Positions 8,027-16,311 of a DNA stretch of 29,283 nucleotides are shown here, piece after piece (the first letter of the stretch is position 1; each line of letters starts with the position of its first letter). This stretch comes from DATBFX01 sp036558305 (GTDB taxonomy: Bacteria; Chloroflexota; Chloroflexia; Thermomicrobiales; UBA6265). Both the position numbers and the translations under genes were made by a program. Below the pieces are notes generated by a model, which saw nothing but the letters and a program-made list of their open reading frames with translations, did not search any database and was not told the DNA's origin. Location of the stretch: positions 1 to 29,283 of the forward strand of contig DATBFX010000572.1 of assembly GCA_036558305.1 (NCBI GenBank), read 5' to 3'.

Positions 8027-8298
8027 TCCGGCCCGAACTTGCCCAGACACTGACCGCGTTGATCGAGGGTCTGGTGCCGCCGACGGGATCGGGGTTGGTG
8101 GTCACGGCGGCGGAGATGGACGTGCCGCTCGAAGTCAGCGGCGCCGTGATCGACGGCAACCTGATCTTCTACGGTGCGCCGCCGCACAGCCGGTGGAAGT
8201 CCGGCTTGTTGCCGCCGGTTCACCTCGGCCACCTCTCCATCGCCGTGGAACCGACCGCTGACGCACCACGCTGGCACGAGGACGAGTATGCCGGGTGA
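8023..8298 (+). CDS. Small 91-aa protein, unknown function
   Basis: Starts at the ATGA overlap with paralogue A (8023-8026) and overlaps the following gene by eleven bases, so it is translationally coupled on both sides. The sequence begins with a helix (RPELAQTLTALIEGLV) followed by alternating strands (GLVVTAAEMDVPLEVSGAV, GNLIFYGAPPHSRWKS) and ends with LPPVHLGHLSIAVEP. Compact alpha/beta protein with an HSRW...LPPVHL motif that looks conserved in character, but I cannot assign it. Tight coupling suggests it acts as a partner or chaperone of paralogue A or of the next protein. Confidence 0.75.
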   Translation: MIRPELAQTLTALIEGLVPPTGSGLVVTAAEMDVPLEVSGAVIDGNLIFYGAPPHSRWKSGLLPPVHLGHLSIAVEPTADAPRWHEDEYAG

Positions 8299-9352
8299 GG
8301 TGGGCTATCTGGTCGAAGAGTTCATCAACGCGATCACGAGTCAACTCGATCGTGTCCAGGACGCGCTGCGCCTGAAGGCGGTCAACCGCCCGCTGACCTA
8401 CGCGCTCAAGGACCTCGCGCTCGACTTGCAGGTGTTCGTCGACATGGATGGTCAAGGCAACGTCCGATTCCGGGCAAGCGGTCCCAACGAGACCGGGGCG
8501 AGCACGATCCGCCTCGGCTTCACCACGATCACGCGACCGATGGTCGAGGAGAACACGATCTCGATCGCGATGACGCGCAGCCCAGGGTTGGCCGAACTCG
8601 GTCTCGACGATGGCGAACGACAGCGCCTGGAGCAACTCGGCGTCCGCAACGCGGCCCAGTTGCGTCGCCTCGACGAGGTCGCCGGCGCCCGGACCGTCGC
8701 CCGCCTCACCGACGTCCCGGAAAACCGCATCCGCACGGCGCTGCAATTCGGGCAACCGCGCCTGAGCGGTGTCCAGCCCGAGCCGGCACTGCCCGCCTCG
8801 CCGCCCGCCGCCCAACCGCACGTCCCTCCCAGGACGGCACCGCTTCCCCACACCGACGTCGATGGCCACGATCGCCCCCACGTCGTCCACCAGCCCGTGA
8901 TCGGGTTCCCGTCTCACCCGGTGGTACCGCACGACGGCGGAGGGCACACGCCCTGGACCGTCGGGCCCACCATCGGCACGGTCGTCCCTTCCCGGACGCT
9001 CCCGGTCGCGGCCACGCCGATTGCGCGCGGTCCGGTCGTGCAACCGGTGACGGCGCCGGCGCCAACGATGCCGGTGTTGCGGGTCGCGCCGGAGGCAACG
9101 CGACTGCGACTGCGCGGCCAGAACCTCCTCGGCGAGGAAGGACCGCCCGTCGTCCGGCTCAACGGACGGCAACTCGCCGTTCAGCAGGCCGAGGAGGACC
9201 AGGTTCTGGTCAAGCTACCGCCCGAGCGCGGAGGCGGTCGGTTGGAGATCGAGATGCCGGACGGGGAGGCGCTCGCCTACGAACTCGCCTTCGATCCGGT
9301 CGACGACCGCCGGTCCGAAGACCCGTGGGCACCCGGTTGGGGGGCGGAATAG
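8288..9352 (+). CDS. Trypco2-like / helix-hairpin-helix / IPT-like multidomain protein
   Basis: A 354-aa protein. Residues 1-85 (VGYLVEEFINAITSQLDRV, LALDLQVFVDMDGQGNVRF) have a helix then beta-hairpin pattern resembling the Trypco2 (trypsin co-occurring domain 2) family used in peptidase-linked conflict systems. Residues about 105-152 (LDDGERQRLEQLGVRNAAQL, VARLTDVPENRIRTAL) look like a pair of helix-hairpin-helix units. Residues about 155-260 are a Pro/His-rich linker. Residues about 262-334 (LRLRGQNLLGEE, VVRLNGRQLAV, GRLEIEMPDG) look like an IPT/TIG immunoglobulin-like fold. The C-terminus carries DPWAP, also found at the end of paralogue A. It is two bases upstream of a subtilisin gene, which fits a protease partner. 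Domain names are by pattern recognition; the Trypco2 call is the least certain. Confidence 0.6.
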   Translation: MPGEVGYLVEEFINAITSQLDRVQDALRLKAVNRPLTYALKDLALDLQVFVDMDGQGNVRFRASGPNETGASTIRLGFTTITRPMVEENTISIAMTRSPGLAELGLDDGERQRLEQLGVRNAAQLRRLDEVAGARTVARLTDVPENRIRTALQFGQPRLSGVQPEPALPASPPAAQPHVPPRTAPLPHTDVDGHDRPHVVHQPVIGFPSHPVVPHDGGGHTPWTVGPTIGTVVPSRTLPVAATPIARGPVVQPVTAPAPTMPVLRVAPEATRLRLRGQNLLGEEGPPVVRLNGRQLAVQQAEEDQVLVKLPPERGGGRLEIEMPDGEALAYELAFDPVDDRRSEDPWAPGWGAE

Positions 9353-9354
9353 CC

Positions 9355-10749
9355 ATGTACCGGCACGGCCACATCGTCGTCACGCTGATCGCGGGGGAGA
9401 CGCTTCCACACGTCCCCAATCACCTCGACTGCTTGGTCGGGGCCGGCCGTGCGACCGGACGCCTCGACGGCGGCCCGATCGAACGGGCGATCGTGCGGTG
9501 GGCGGGCGGTTGCCGGTGTACCGGGGTTTTCCACGCGCGGCGATCGCTCGGCCGGATCGGCGAGCAGCACGTCGGCTTCGACGACCTGGAGGAACGCCTC
9601 GGTCTCTCGCGGACGTACCAGATCGAGTTGGCCACACCGGAGCGGACACGAGCTGTCGTCGGCGCATTGCGGGACCTGGCGCAGATCGAGACCGCCGTCG
9701 AACAGACGCTGGCGACGGTTCCGTTTGCCGTTGCGCCGCCGGTCCGGTCCGCCATCCATCGCCTGACGCGGGACGATGCCGAGCGCCCGCATCACCGCGT
9801 TCGCGCCGCGGAGGCGCTGGCGATGGAACCAGGGATCGAAGGAGTAACCGTCGGCATCGTCGATTCCGGCGTCGCCCTCGGGCACGAGGAGCTGCAACGC
9901 AAACTGTTGGCCGGTTTCGACACGGTCGACCTGGGGCTGGGTGAGGTGGGCGACGGCCTCCGCCTCGTCGGCGACAGCCGCGGCACCGACTTCTCGCCCC
10001 GCGACGACGCCGGACACGGTTGTCACGTCGCCGGCGTGATCGGTGCACAGGGGTGGCGCATCCCGCCCGGGATTGCCGGTCACTGTCTGCTCTTGCCGAT
10101 CCGGGTTCTTGCTGGTGCAGAGATTGGTCAAACTGGAAGGCGCACGGGGGTCGGTGCCTTGCCGGACATCGACGCGGGACTGAAGGTCTGCGTCGACCTG
10201 GGTGCCGACGTCATCAACATGAGTTTCGGCACGCCGGCGTCGCTGGTCGATCCGGCGGGCCCACCACCCCACCAGGCCGTGGTTCGCTACGCGGACCTCC
10301 AGGGGTGCGTCCTCGTGGCTGCCGCCGGCAACAGCGGCAAACGCCAACGCTTTTACCCAAGCGCACTGCCGGAGGTTCTCGCGGTCGGTTCGCTCGGCGA
10401 GGACAACCGGCGCTCGTCCTTCAGCACCTGGGGCGATCACCTGGCGCTCTGCGCACCGGGTGAACGCATCGTCAGTCTCGGCCGGCACGGCTACAAGGTC
10501 AGCACCGGGACCTCGCACGCGGCGCCGTTCGTCGCCGGCGCCGCCGCCCTCCTGGTAAGCCGCGCGTGGCGACGCGGCGCCCGCCTGCGCGGGGAGGATG
10601 TGCGGTCGCTCCTGGTCCGCAGCGCCACGCCGCTGGCGCCGACGGGATTCGATCCCGAGGTGGGGTATGGGCTGTTGAATGCCGCGGCGGCGCTCGAACA
10701 CCTCGATCGCGCCTGGGCGGCCGGCGAGTCGTTGGGGAGGTCGACATGA
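9355..10749 (+). CDS. Subtilisin-like serine peptidase (S8 family)
   Basis: A 464-aa protein with all S8 catalytic elements. Asp170 sits in VGIVDSGVALGH, His221 in DDAGHGCHVAG, oxyanion Asn326 in AAAGNSG and Ser387 in STGTSHAAPFVAG. Residues 1-155 are a poorly conserved N-terminal region that could act as an inhibitory prodomain or docking domain. No signal peptide is visible (MYRHGHIVVTLIAGETLP), unusual for a family that is mostly secreted and consistent with an intracellular or assembly-linked processing role. Start ATG follows GGGGCGGAA. The gene lies two bases after the Trypco2-like gene and overlaps the next gene by four bases (ATGA). Likely substrates are neighbouring cluster proteins, but this is inference. 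Confidence 0.92.
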   Translation: MYRHGHIVVTLIAGETLPHVPNHLDCLVGAGRATGRLDGGPIERAIVRWAGGCRCTGVFHARRSLGRIGEQHVGFDDLEERLGLSRTYQIELATPERTRAVVGALRDLAQIETAVEQTLATVPFAVAPPVRSAIHRLTRDDAERPHHRVRAAEALAMEPGIEGVTVGIVDSGVALGHEELQRKLLAGFDTVDLGLGEVGDGLRLVGDSRGTDFSPRDDAGHGCHVAGVIGAQGWRIPPGIAGHCLLLPIRVLAGAEIGQTGRRTGVGALPDIDAGLKVCVDLGADVINMSFGTPASLVDPAGPPPHQAVVRYADLQGCVLVAAAGNSGKRQRFYPSALPEVLAVGSLGEDNRRSSFSTWGDHLALCAPGERIVSLGRHGYKVSTGTSHAAPFVAGAAALLVSRAWRRGARLRGEDVRSLLVRSATPLAPTGFDPEVGYGLLNAAAALEHLDRAWAAGESLGRST

Positions 10750-12962
10750 GCGACGGACGTCCGGCACCCGGCGGTGCCAACCGGGAATTTGCCAGCGCCG
10801 CCGTGCGTTGGCTCATTGACGACACCAGCGAGGAAGAGGTGCCACGCCTGGTCACGGCGATGTCCGACCTGGTCGCCCGGGTCGCAGAGGAACCGGCCCA
10901 GCGGCGCGCCGACCTTCGCAAACTGCAATCGCAACTGCGCAAGGGCGGCGACAGTCAGATCGGCAGGTCGCCCCCCGACCTCATTCGCCGGTTGCGCGAG
11001 ATTCTCGGCTGGACCGCGTTGGTCAATTGGGCGCGAGCCAACCGGGGAGTCGACGATCGCCGGATCCTCGACCACATCAACGAGATGGCGGCGGATGAAC
11101 GGGACGGCGTGTTGCAAGCGGCGATCGCGCTGTCCCTCGGTCGCGACACAGAGAGGAATGCCGCAATCGTCGAGGCGGCGATCGCCGCGAGCGTCGAGGA
11201 CCGCGCGAAGGAGGTCGTGGAAGCGATGGCCGAACCCAACGGAGAGAACCCATCAGCGGTCGCGGACGCGACCGCCGCGAACGCCGGGCATGGCGCAGAG
11301 GAGGACCACACAATGGCCGACTTGGGAGTCAATTTCGCATTCGATGAGCGCGGCTTGCCCCAAGCCCTTCTCGACAAGGAAAAGGATGACGGCGGAGAAA
11401 AGGGCAAGCAACTGCAAGAGAAATTCAAGACAACGGTCGCGAAGGAATTGCACGATTCCTTTCAGATTCCCGAGAAACCCGAGGAGGGGACTGCCGAACA
11501 GCAGATTGCCTTTGCCGCAGTGGTCGGCATGTTGTTGCTCGACGAGCAGTTCGTTGTCACCGCTCCCGGGTTTACCGGAGCGGTCAAAGACGAGTACCTC
11601 AAGTATCTCGACAAGATGCTGACGTACGGCGGCGGCGCTCCCACTCCGCTCAGCGTCGTCCACCAACAGATCGTCGACATCCTGAAACGGATGAAGCAGG
11701 GCGATCCCCCGACGATCTTCTATCAGGAACTCGCCTCGGTCGGTCGCTTCGTCAAGCAGGGGGAACGGGAGGTTCCGTACGACCACCCGACGTTTCCTTC
11801 GCAGGTGCGGATCGCCGACGACAACTACGTGTCGGCGCCACCGATCGAATCGCTCGCGCTGCCACCGCTCACCGGCGACGACGGCGTCGACACCGAGGTC
11901 GTGCCCGAGAACATCCACGCGGTGGCCCTGATCTACGCGGCGCGCCAGCTCGAAGGATTGCGGCTGTTCGACGTCGTCGACCGCATCACCGAACGCTTCA
12001 TGAACGGCCAGATTCCGGTCGGTCTGGACAGCGGCGGCCGGGCTCTCGACAGCTACTACTGGAACGCCGACGACCGGATGAACAGCGGTGCCCGTGCGAT
12101 GCACTACGCGCGGATCTTCAACGTTCCGGGGGCCGACGTCTCCACTGAGGTTCAGCCGAATACGGAGTTCGACACGCTCTGGCTGCGCTTCCTCTCGAGC
12201 ATCGTGGAGTTCGACCGCCAGCAGCGGGTCGGTTCGCTCTTCGGCATCCGCGACGGCAGCAGCAACGGGTTCGGCGCGGCCGCCACCGGCGAATACGTGC
12301 GCAAGGCCGGTCGCGACCTGGCCGCCAATCTGTCGCTCTACGGATACGGCTACAGCCACTTTGCAGCTCGCCGCCTGAACAGCCACATCCAGGAGGCGAT
12401 CTCCATCCTCTCCCAGCCGTCGATCCAGCGCGCCTACGCGGCGACGACACCCTGGCAGGTGGTCGAGCGTGTCTCGTTGGAGGAGTGGCACCAGGCGCCG
12501 AACATCGAGCGCTACCGGACCATGGCCGAATCGGGCAAGGCGATCATGGACCTGATCGCCAAGTACGCCCGCGCCTGGAGCCGGGTCAGTGGTTTGCCGC
12601 TCTTCGCCGATGCCGCCGTCGCGACCGGCGGCGCCATCGGCGCGATATTCGCTCGCGCTGGGGGAGCAGCCACGGCCGATATCCCTCCCGCCGACCAGGC
12701 CGAGTTGGTCCGGCACTCGCAAAACTGGTTGGCCGTCAACGGCATCAAGGACGACCAGGTCGAGCAGTACTCGCAACCGGTCGAAAGCGTCAGCGCCCCC
12801 AGCATCCCGTACTTCGGCGGTCTCTCGCCGAACGGTTCGCAGAACGGAACGGCGAGTCGCAACGGGTCCGGCGCCAATACCGTCGATCGGCTACGGCAGA
12901 TGGTCGCGTCCGGTCAGACGCCGACGATGGATCAACTGCGCGAACTCCTCCCGTCCGGATAA
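10746..12962 (+). CDS. 738-aa protein of unknown function, apparent fusion of two parts
   Basis: I do not recognise it. Residues 1-150 are helical (FASAAVRWLIDD, VPRLVTAMSDLVARVAEEP, PPDLIRRLREILGWTALVNW). Residues 150-189 form a low-complexity Ala/Glu-rich joint. Residues 190-700 form a long mostly helical region with conserved-looking blocks such as VALIYAARQLEGLRLFDVVDRI, GGRALDSYYW and LWLRFLSSIVEFDRQQRVG. The tail is Ser/Asn/Gly-rich. A strong ribosome site (GAGGAGG at 11298-11304) sits eight bases before an in-frame ATG at 11313, so a 549-aa product starting at residue 190 may also be made, or may be the original gene. It overlaps the subtilisin gene by four bases. Size and helix content suggest a scaffold or structural role; no catalytic motif is seen. 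Confidence 0.8.
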   Translation: MSDGRPAPGGANREFASAAVRWLIDDTSEEEVPRLVTAMSDLVARVAEEPAQRRADLRKLQSQLRKGGDSQIGRSPPDLIRRLREILGWTALVNWARANRGVDDRRILDHINEMAADERDGVLQAAIALSLGRDTERNAAIVEAAIAASVEDRAKEVVEAMAEPNGENPSAVADATAANAGHGAEEDHTMADLGVNFAFDERGLPQALLDKEKDDGGEKGKQLQEKFKTTVAKELHDSFQIPEKPEEGTAEQQIAFAAVVGMLLLDEQFVVTAPGFTGAVKDEYLKYLDKMLTYGGGAPTPLSVVHQQIVDILKRMKQGDPPTIFYQELASVGRFVKQGEREVPYDHPTFPSQVRIADDNYVSAPPIESLALPPLTGDDGVDTEVVPENIHAVALIYAARQLEGLRLFDVVDRITERFMNGQIPVGLDSGGRALDSYYWNADDRMNSGARAMHYARIFNVPGADVSTEVQPNTEFDTLWLRFLSSIVEFDRQQRVGSLFGIRDGSSNGFGAAATGEYVRKAGRDLAANLSLYGYGYSHFAARRLNSHIQEAISILSQPSIQRAYAATTPWQVVERVSLEEWHQAPNIERYRTMAESGKAIMDLIAKYARAWSRVSGLPLFADAAVATGGAIGAIFARAGGAATADIPPADQAELVRHSQNWLAVNGIKDDQVEQYSQPVESVSAPSIPYFGGLSPNGSQNGTASRNGSGANTVDRLRQMVASGQTPTMDQLRELLPSG
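11298..11315 (+). promoter_or_regulatory. Possible internal ribosome site and start within the 738-aa gene
   Basis: GAGGAGG at 11298-11304, eight bases, then ATG at 11313, in frame with the surrounding gene. It lies at the low-complexity joint between its two parts. This would give a separate 549-aa product. Confidence 0.45.
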
Positions 12963-13017
12963 CCGGATCGGCAGGACGAACGAGGAACCGGACAGACCGG
13001 TTCGGGAGGAGTTTGCG

Positions 13018-14175
13018 ATGTGGTCCCAGGAACCGTATGGCTACCGCGCGGCGCCCGCTTCGGTCGTCGCCAAACAACTGCTCGTCCGGGCCGCCGAGCG
13101 CCTGCACACCGCCAATCCGATCCACGTCCTCGGTGATGTGCTCGATGCCTCGCTGCCGTATCCCGTCGGGCATCCCGCCTATGCTACCCAGCAGGCGAGG
13201 AAACTCGAACCGTCGTTTGCCGAGACCTCGCCGGGCACTCTCGCCTTCACGATGGTGCCCGGCGAGGCCGGCTCGACGCCGCCCGACGTGCAGGCGCAAG
13301 CGCTGCAGACGATGGGCCGGCTGACCCTCGGCGGCTTCGGCAAGGAAGCGCTCGGTTGGGCGGAAGGCCGCCTGGCGCCGGTGATGGATGGCGGCATGCG
13401 CAGTGTCACCTGGGGCGCCAAACTGGGCGCCGGATTCGACCGCGATGGCATCGTCGAGTCGGCCATCTCTTGCGAGTGGGGTCCCGGACTCATGGACGCG
13501 CTACCGGCGCCGCTCTATCGGATCGCCCGTATCGCCACCGACACCCTCCCCGGTTTGCGCCCCAGTGTGAGCACGATCCGCTGCGGTCGCAGCAGCGGTA
13601 CCCAACAGATCACCTTCGAGGTCACGACGGCGCTGCCGCTGGCGGGGTTGAAACCGCTGATGGATGGGCTGCAACTCGGGCACCAGCACGCCGGTCTGAT
13701 GAGCGCCTGCGCCTTCGTCCTCGGGGCTCGCTTTACCCTGCCGCCGGGGACGTCGACGATCACCCTTCGCCCAACGCGCAGCGGCGTCGAATTGCGGCTG
13801 GACGTCGATCTCGACGCTCTGCCCGACGTGCCGCCACAACTGGCGTCACTGCTGCGCCTGCAGATGGCCGAGCGGCCGAACAGTCTGCGCGGTCTCGATC
13901 GCTGGCTGACGGCGCTCACGCCCGATGGGTATCCGGGACCCGGCGACTTCACCACGCTCTCGATCTGGGTGCGACCCGACATGCCGGCCCGTGTCGCGCT
14001 CTACCTGCGCCCCAGCGCGCTGGCCTCGCCACCGGACGCCGTCCCGGTGGGAAACGGAACCTACCCGGCAAACGGCGCGATCGGGGCCAATGGGACGAAC
14101 GGCGCGCCCGCCCGCCCGGCACCGGTCTCCGCCGCGCCGAGCCCGCCGGCGACGGCAAGCTCGTATTGGGGCTGA
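13018..14175 (+). CDS. 385-aa beta-rich protein, possibly PT-barrel (ABBA) fold
   Basis: The start ATG at 13018 follows GGGAGGAG. The frame is open further upstream, but the preceding gene ends at 12962 and no better start exists. The protein alternates beta strands and helices: SVTWGAKLGAGFDRDG, ESAISCEWGPGLMDAL, VSTIRCGRSSGTQQITFEV, STITLRPTRSGVELRLDVDL, and near the end FTTLSIWVRPDMPARVALYLRP. The repeated strand-turn-strand pattern, and the last segment in particular, recall ABBA-type aromatic prenyltransferases, whose final hairpin often reads like 'RPxVxLYFxP'. The similarity is at pattern level only and prenyltransferase activity is not claimed. The C-terminal 45 residues are Ala/Pro/Gly/Asn-rich. 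No signal peptide. It sits 10 bases before paralogue B. Confidence 0.75.
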   Translation: MWSQEPYGYRAAPASVVAKQLLVRAAERLHTANPIHVLGDVLDASLPYPVGHPAYATQQARKLEPSFAETSPGTLAFTMVPGEAGSTPPDVQAQALQTMGRLTLGGFGKEALGWAEGRLAPVMDGGMRSVTWGAKLGAGFDRDGIVESAISCEWGPGLMDALPAPLYRIARIATDTLPGLRPSVSTIRCGRSSGTQQITFEVTTALPLAGLKPLMDGLQLGHQHAGLMSACAFVLGARFTLPPGTSTITLRPTRSGVELRLDVDLDALPDVPPQLASLLRLQMAERPNSLRGLDRWLTALTPDGYPGPGDFTTLSIWVRPDMPARVALYLRPSALASPPDAVPVGNGTYPANGAIGANGTNGAPARPAPVSAAPSPPATASSYWG

Positions 14176-14185
14176 GGTGACCGCG

Positions 14186-15400
14186 ATGGAAACGGCGACG
14201 ATTGCCAACCCGCAAACGCTGCCGATCGTCCGCGCCAGGGTCCAGGACATCCTGACCCGGTCGGCGGCCTTTCGCCAGCTACCGGAGGCGCAGCGACGGG
14301 AACTCGCCCACGACATGGTCACGGTCGCCAACTACATCGCCGGCGGGGAAAGACCGGGCGATACCCCGGCCAGCATTGCGCTGACGGACGTTCCGGCCAC
14401 CGCCGCCCGCGCGCTCGCCGACACCGCGAGCGATCAGATGAAGCGCTCGGGCGCCGCCGCGGGTGTCGCCGGGGTCGACGAGTACAAGAGCCTCGTCCAA
14501 ACCGTCGACTTCCCGGCGTTCGTCGGCGGGCTGATCGATGGCGTCTTCACGGCGATCGTCGACTCGTCCATCAAACAGATGCAGGCCTACGCCGAACTCG
14601 TCAAGAACGTCGCCAAATCGGTCGGCGAGTTCATGCGCGACAACACGACGGACAACCAGGCGCGGGACTGGTTGGCCGATCGCTATCCCGATCACCTCGA
14701 GGTCGACACCTCAGAAGACACGCCGAAGCTCAAGCCGAAGGAGGGCTACGACGAAGAGAACCTGCCCGATTTCTTCAAGGAGCTTGGTCTGCCGGCCCCG
14801 ATCGATTCGCTCGACGAGAGCACGACCGAGGAGGTCCTCGTGCCGGCCGGCCGCCGCCGGATGGCGATGGACCGCCAGCAATTGCTTGCCACGATGGTGA
14901 TGATGGGGATCAACCGCATCGTCGTGACCAATGGCTCGATCAGTGCCAGTTGTCTCTTCGAGGTCAACACCACCGATTCGGCGAGGCGTCAACTCCAACG
15001 CAACCGCTCGTACGAGGACGTCACGACCTCATCCTGGAAGGGCGATCAGGGCGGAGGCTCCTTCAACTGGAGCAACGGCGGTCTCCGTAGTCGATGGTAC
15101 AAGGGGACGTACGACATCTCGGACAACGCGACGTTCAAGGTCTCGACCACGGGCACGGACGACTCCGAATCGAAAGTCGATCTGCACGGCAAGCTCTCCG
15201 GCAAGGTCGACCTCAGGTTCAAGAGCGACTACTTCCCGCTGGAGCGCATGACCGAGATGCTCGGCATCAATCAACAGCAGATCCAACAGCAAGCGGCGCC
15301 CACCGGTGCGCCGGCGACCGTGCCGCCGGGCCAGCAGCCGGGAGCGGTACCCGCCCAGACTGGCGGTCCGGCGACCGGTGGCACGGGAGCGGCGCGATGA
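14186..15400 (+). CDS. Paralogue B of the four-member cluster family
   Basis: A 404-aa protein; ATG at 14186 follows GAGGTGA. Blocks: N-terminal helices about 12-52 (IVRARVQDILTRSAAFRQL); central block about 106-172 (VDFPAFVGGLIDGVFTAIVD, KQMQAYAELVKNVA, VGEFMRDNTTDNQARDWLAD); then VPAGRRRMAMDRQQLLATMV, MGINRIVVTNG (240-250); and KSDYFPLERM (346-355) closing the beta domain. The segment between 261 and 340 is longer than in A, C and D and rich in Ser, Trp and Gly (SSWKGDQGGGSFNWSNGG). This makes it the variable part of the family and a candidate surface that sets specificity. Tail: Gln/Pro/Gly-rich. Overlaps the next gene by four bases. No signal peptide. Confidence 0.85.
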   Translation: METATIANPQTLPIVRARVQDILTRSAAFRQLPEAQRRELAHDMVTVANYIAGGERPGDTPASIALTDVPATAARALADTASDQMKRSGAAAGVAGVDEYKSLVQTVDFPAFVGGLIDGVFTAIVDSSIKQMQAYAELVKNVAKSVGEFMRDNTTDNQARDWLADRYPDHLEVDTSEDTPKLKPKEGYDEENLPDFFKELGLPAPIDSLDESTTEEVLVPAGRRRMAMDRQQLLATMVMMGINRIVVTNGSISASCLFEVNTTDSARRQLQRNRSYEDVTTSSWKGDQGGGSFNWSNGGLRSRWYKGTYDISDNATFKVSTTGTDDSESKVDLHGKLSGKVDLRFKSDYFPLERMTEMLGINQQQIQQQAAPTGAPATVPPGQQPGAVPAQTGGPATGGTGAAR

Positions 15401-16302
15401 TGCCCGCCAGCGATGGCCGGCTCCCCTTGCCGCGCAGTCTGGCGCTGGTCGCGGTCTGCTTGCGTCCGTCGGTCGCGCTCGCGCTGGCCGACACGGGCGA
15501 CGATCCGCTACGGCTCGACCTGCCGCCGCTGATCGGGGCGGGTGCGCCGGGGATCGACGCGGCGACGCTGCGCGGGATGGGCGCGCTCTACTTTCAGGCC
15601 GAGCTGGAGCGGGCGGGCGTGATCCCCGTCGTCGAGATGCTGGCCGACGCCCGTGCCGAGCAGATGGTCGGCAGCGCCCAGGTGGCCGCGAAACTCGAAG
15701 ACTTTGCGCAACGGCAACGGCGATGGTACGACCGCCGGCGGCGCAACCAACTGTTCGCCCGTCTCTTCGGGTTCGGCGAGGCGGCGACCAACGAGGCCGG
15801 GGCGGCGATAAACCGGGAGTTCGAGGGGCGACTGGCCGCGCTCTGCGCGGCCATCGACCGGTTCGCCCGAGAGGCGCGTTGGGGAACCGCGCCGTCGGCC
15901 GACGGCGCGGTGCGGCGGACGGCAGCCGGGCTGGCGCTCAACCTCGGGGAACGGCAGGGCGGCAATGCGCTCGTCGCCGGCCGATTGATCGACGAGCAGT
16001 TGCGCGCCGCGCTCGCCATCCTCTCCGATCGCGAGTTGCAGACCCTGTTCCGGGCGCACGGCCCGTGGGATCTGCTGCGCCAGATCCTGGGAGCCGACAC
16101 GCCGGACCTGGGCAGCCTGATCGATCGCGCCCAGTCGGGTTTGCGGATCATCGACTGGCTCGCCTCGGTCCTCGATCAACTGGAGGTTGAGACGTCTACC
16201 CAGCCGCTGCTGTCGGCGGATTCCCCGGTCGTCGTGTGGGCGGCGACCTGGTTGCGGTCGACCGGTCTGGGACCGGGGGCGGCCGAACGTCGGGCGGCCT
16301 GA
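15397..16302 (+). CDS. 301-aa mostly helical protein, unknown function
   Basis: Starts at an ATGA overlap with paralogue B. The N-terminus (LPLPRSLALVAVCLRPSVALALADT) is mildly hydrophobic but interrupted by arginine and proline, so it is not a clear signal peptide. Residues about 50-180 are long amphipathic helices rich in Ala, Arg, Glu and Gln (GALYFQAELERAGVIPVVEMLADARAEQ..., QRQRRWYDRRRRNQLFARLFGFGE), possibly coiled coil. The C-terminal part repeats helical segments (LLRQILGADTPDLGSLIDRA, IIDWLASVLDQLEVE). I find no catalytic motif. Position between paralogues B and C, with a nine-base gap to C, suggests a structural or linking part. Confidence 0.75.
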   Translation: MMPASDGRLPLPRSLALVAVCLRPSVALALADTGDDPLRLDLPPLIGAGAPGIDAATLRGMGALYFQAELERAGVIPVVEMLADARAEQMVGSAQVAAKLEDFAQRQRRWYDRRRRNQLFARLFGFGEAATNEAGAAINREFEGRLAALCAAIDRFAREARWGTAPSADGAVRRTAAGLALNLGERQGGNALVAGRLIDEQLRAALAILSDRELQTLFRAHGPWDLLRQILGADTPDLGSLIDRAQSGLRIIDWLASVLDQLEVETSTQPLLSADSPVVVWAATWLRSTGLGPGAAERRAA

Positions 16303-16311
16303 GCGACGCCG

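Noticed and set aside
6158..8050. 630-codon leftward open frame
   Set aside because: Shadow of the lysozyme-like gene and paralogue A; low-complexity Arg/Gly/Val composition.
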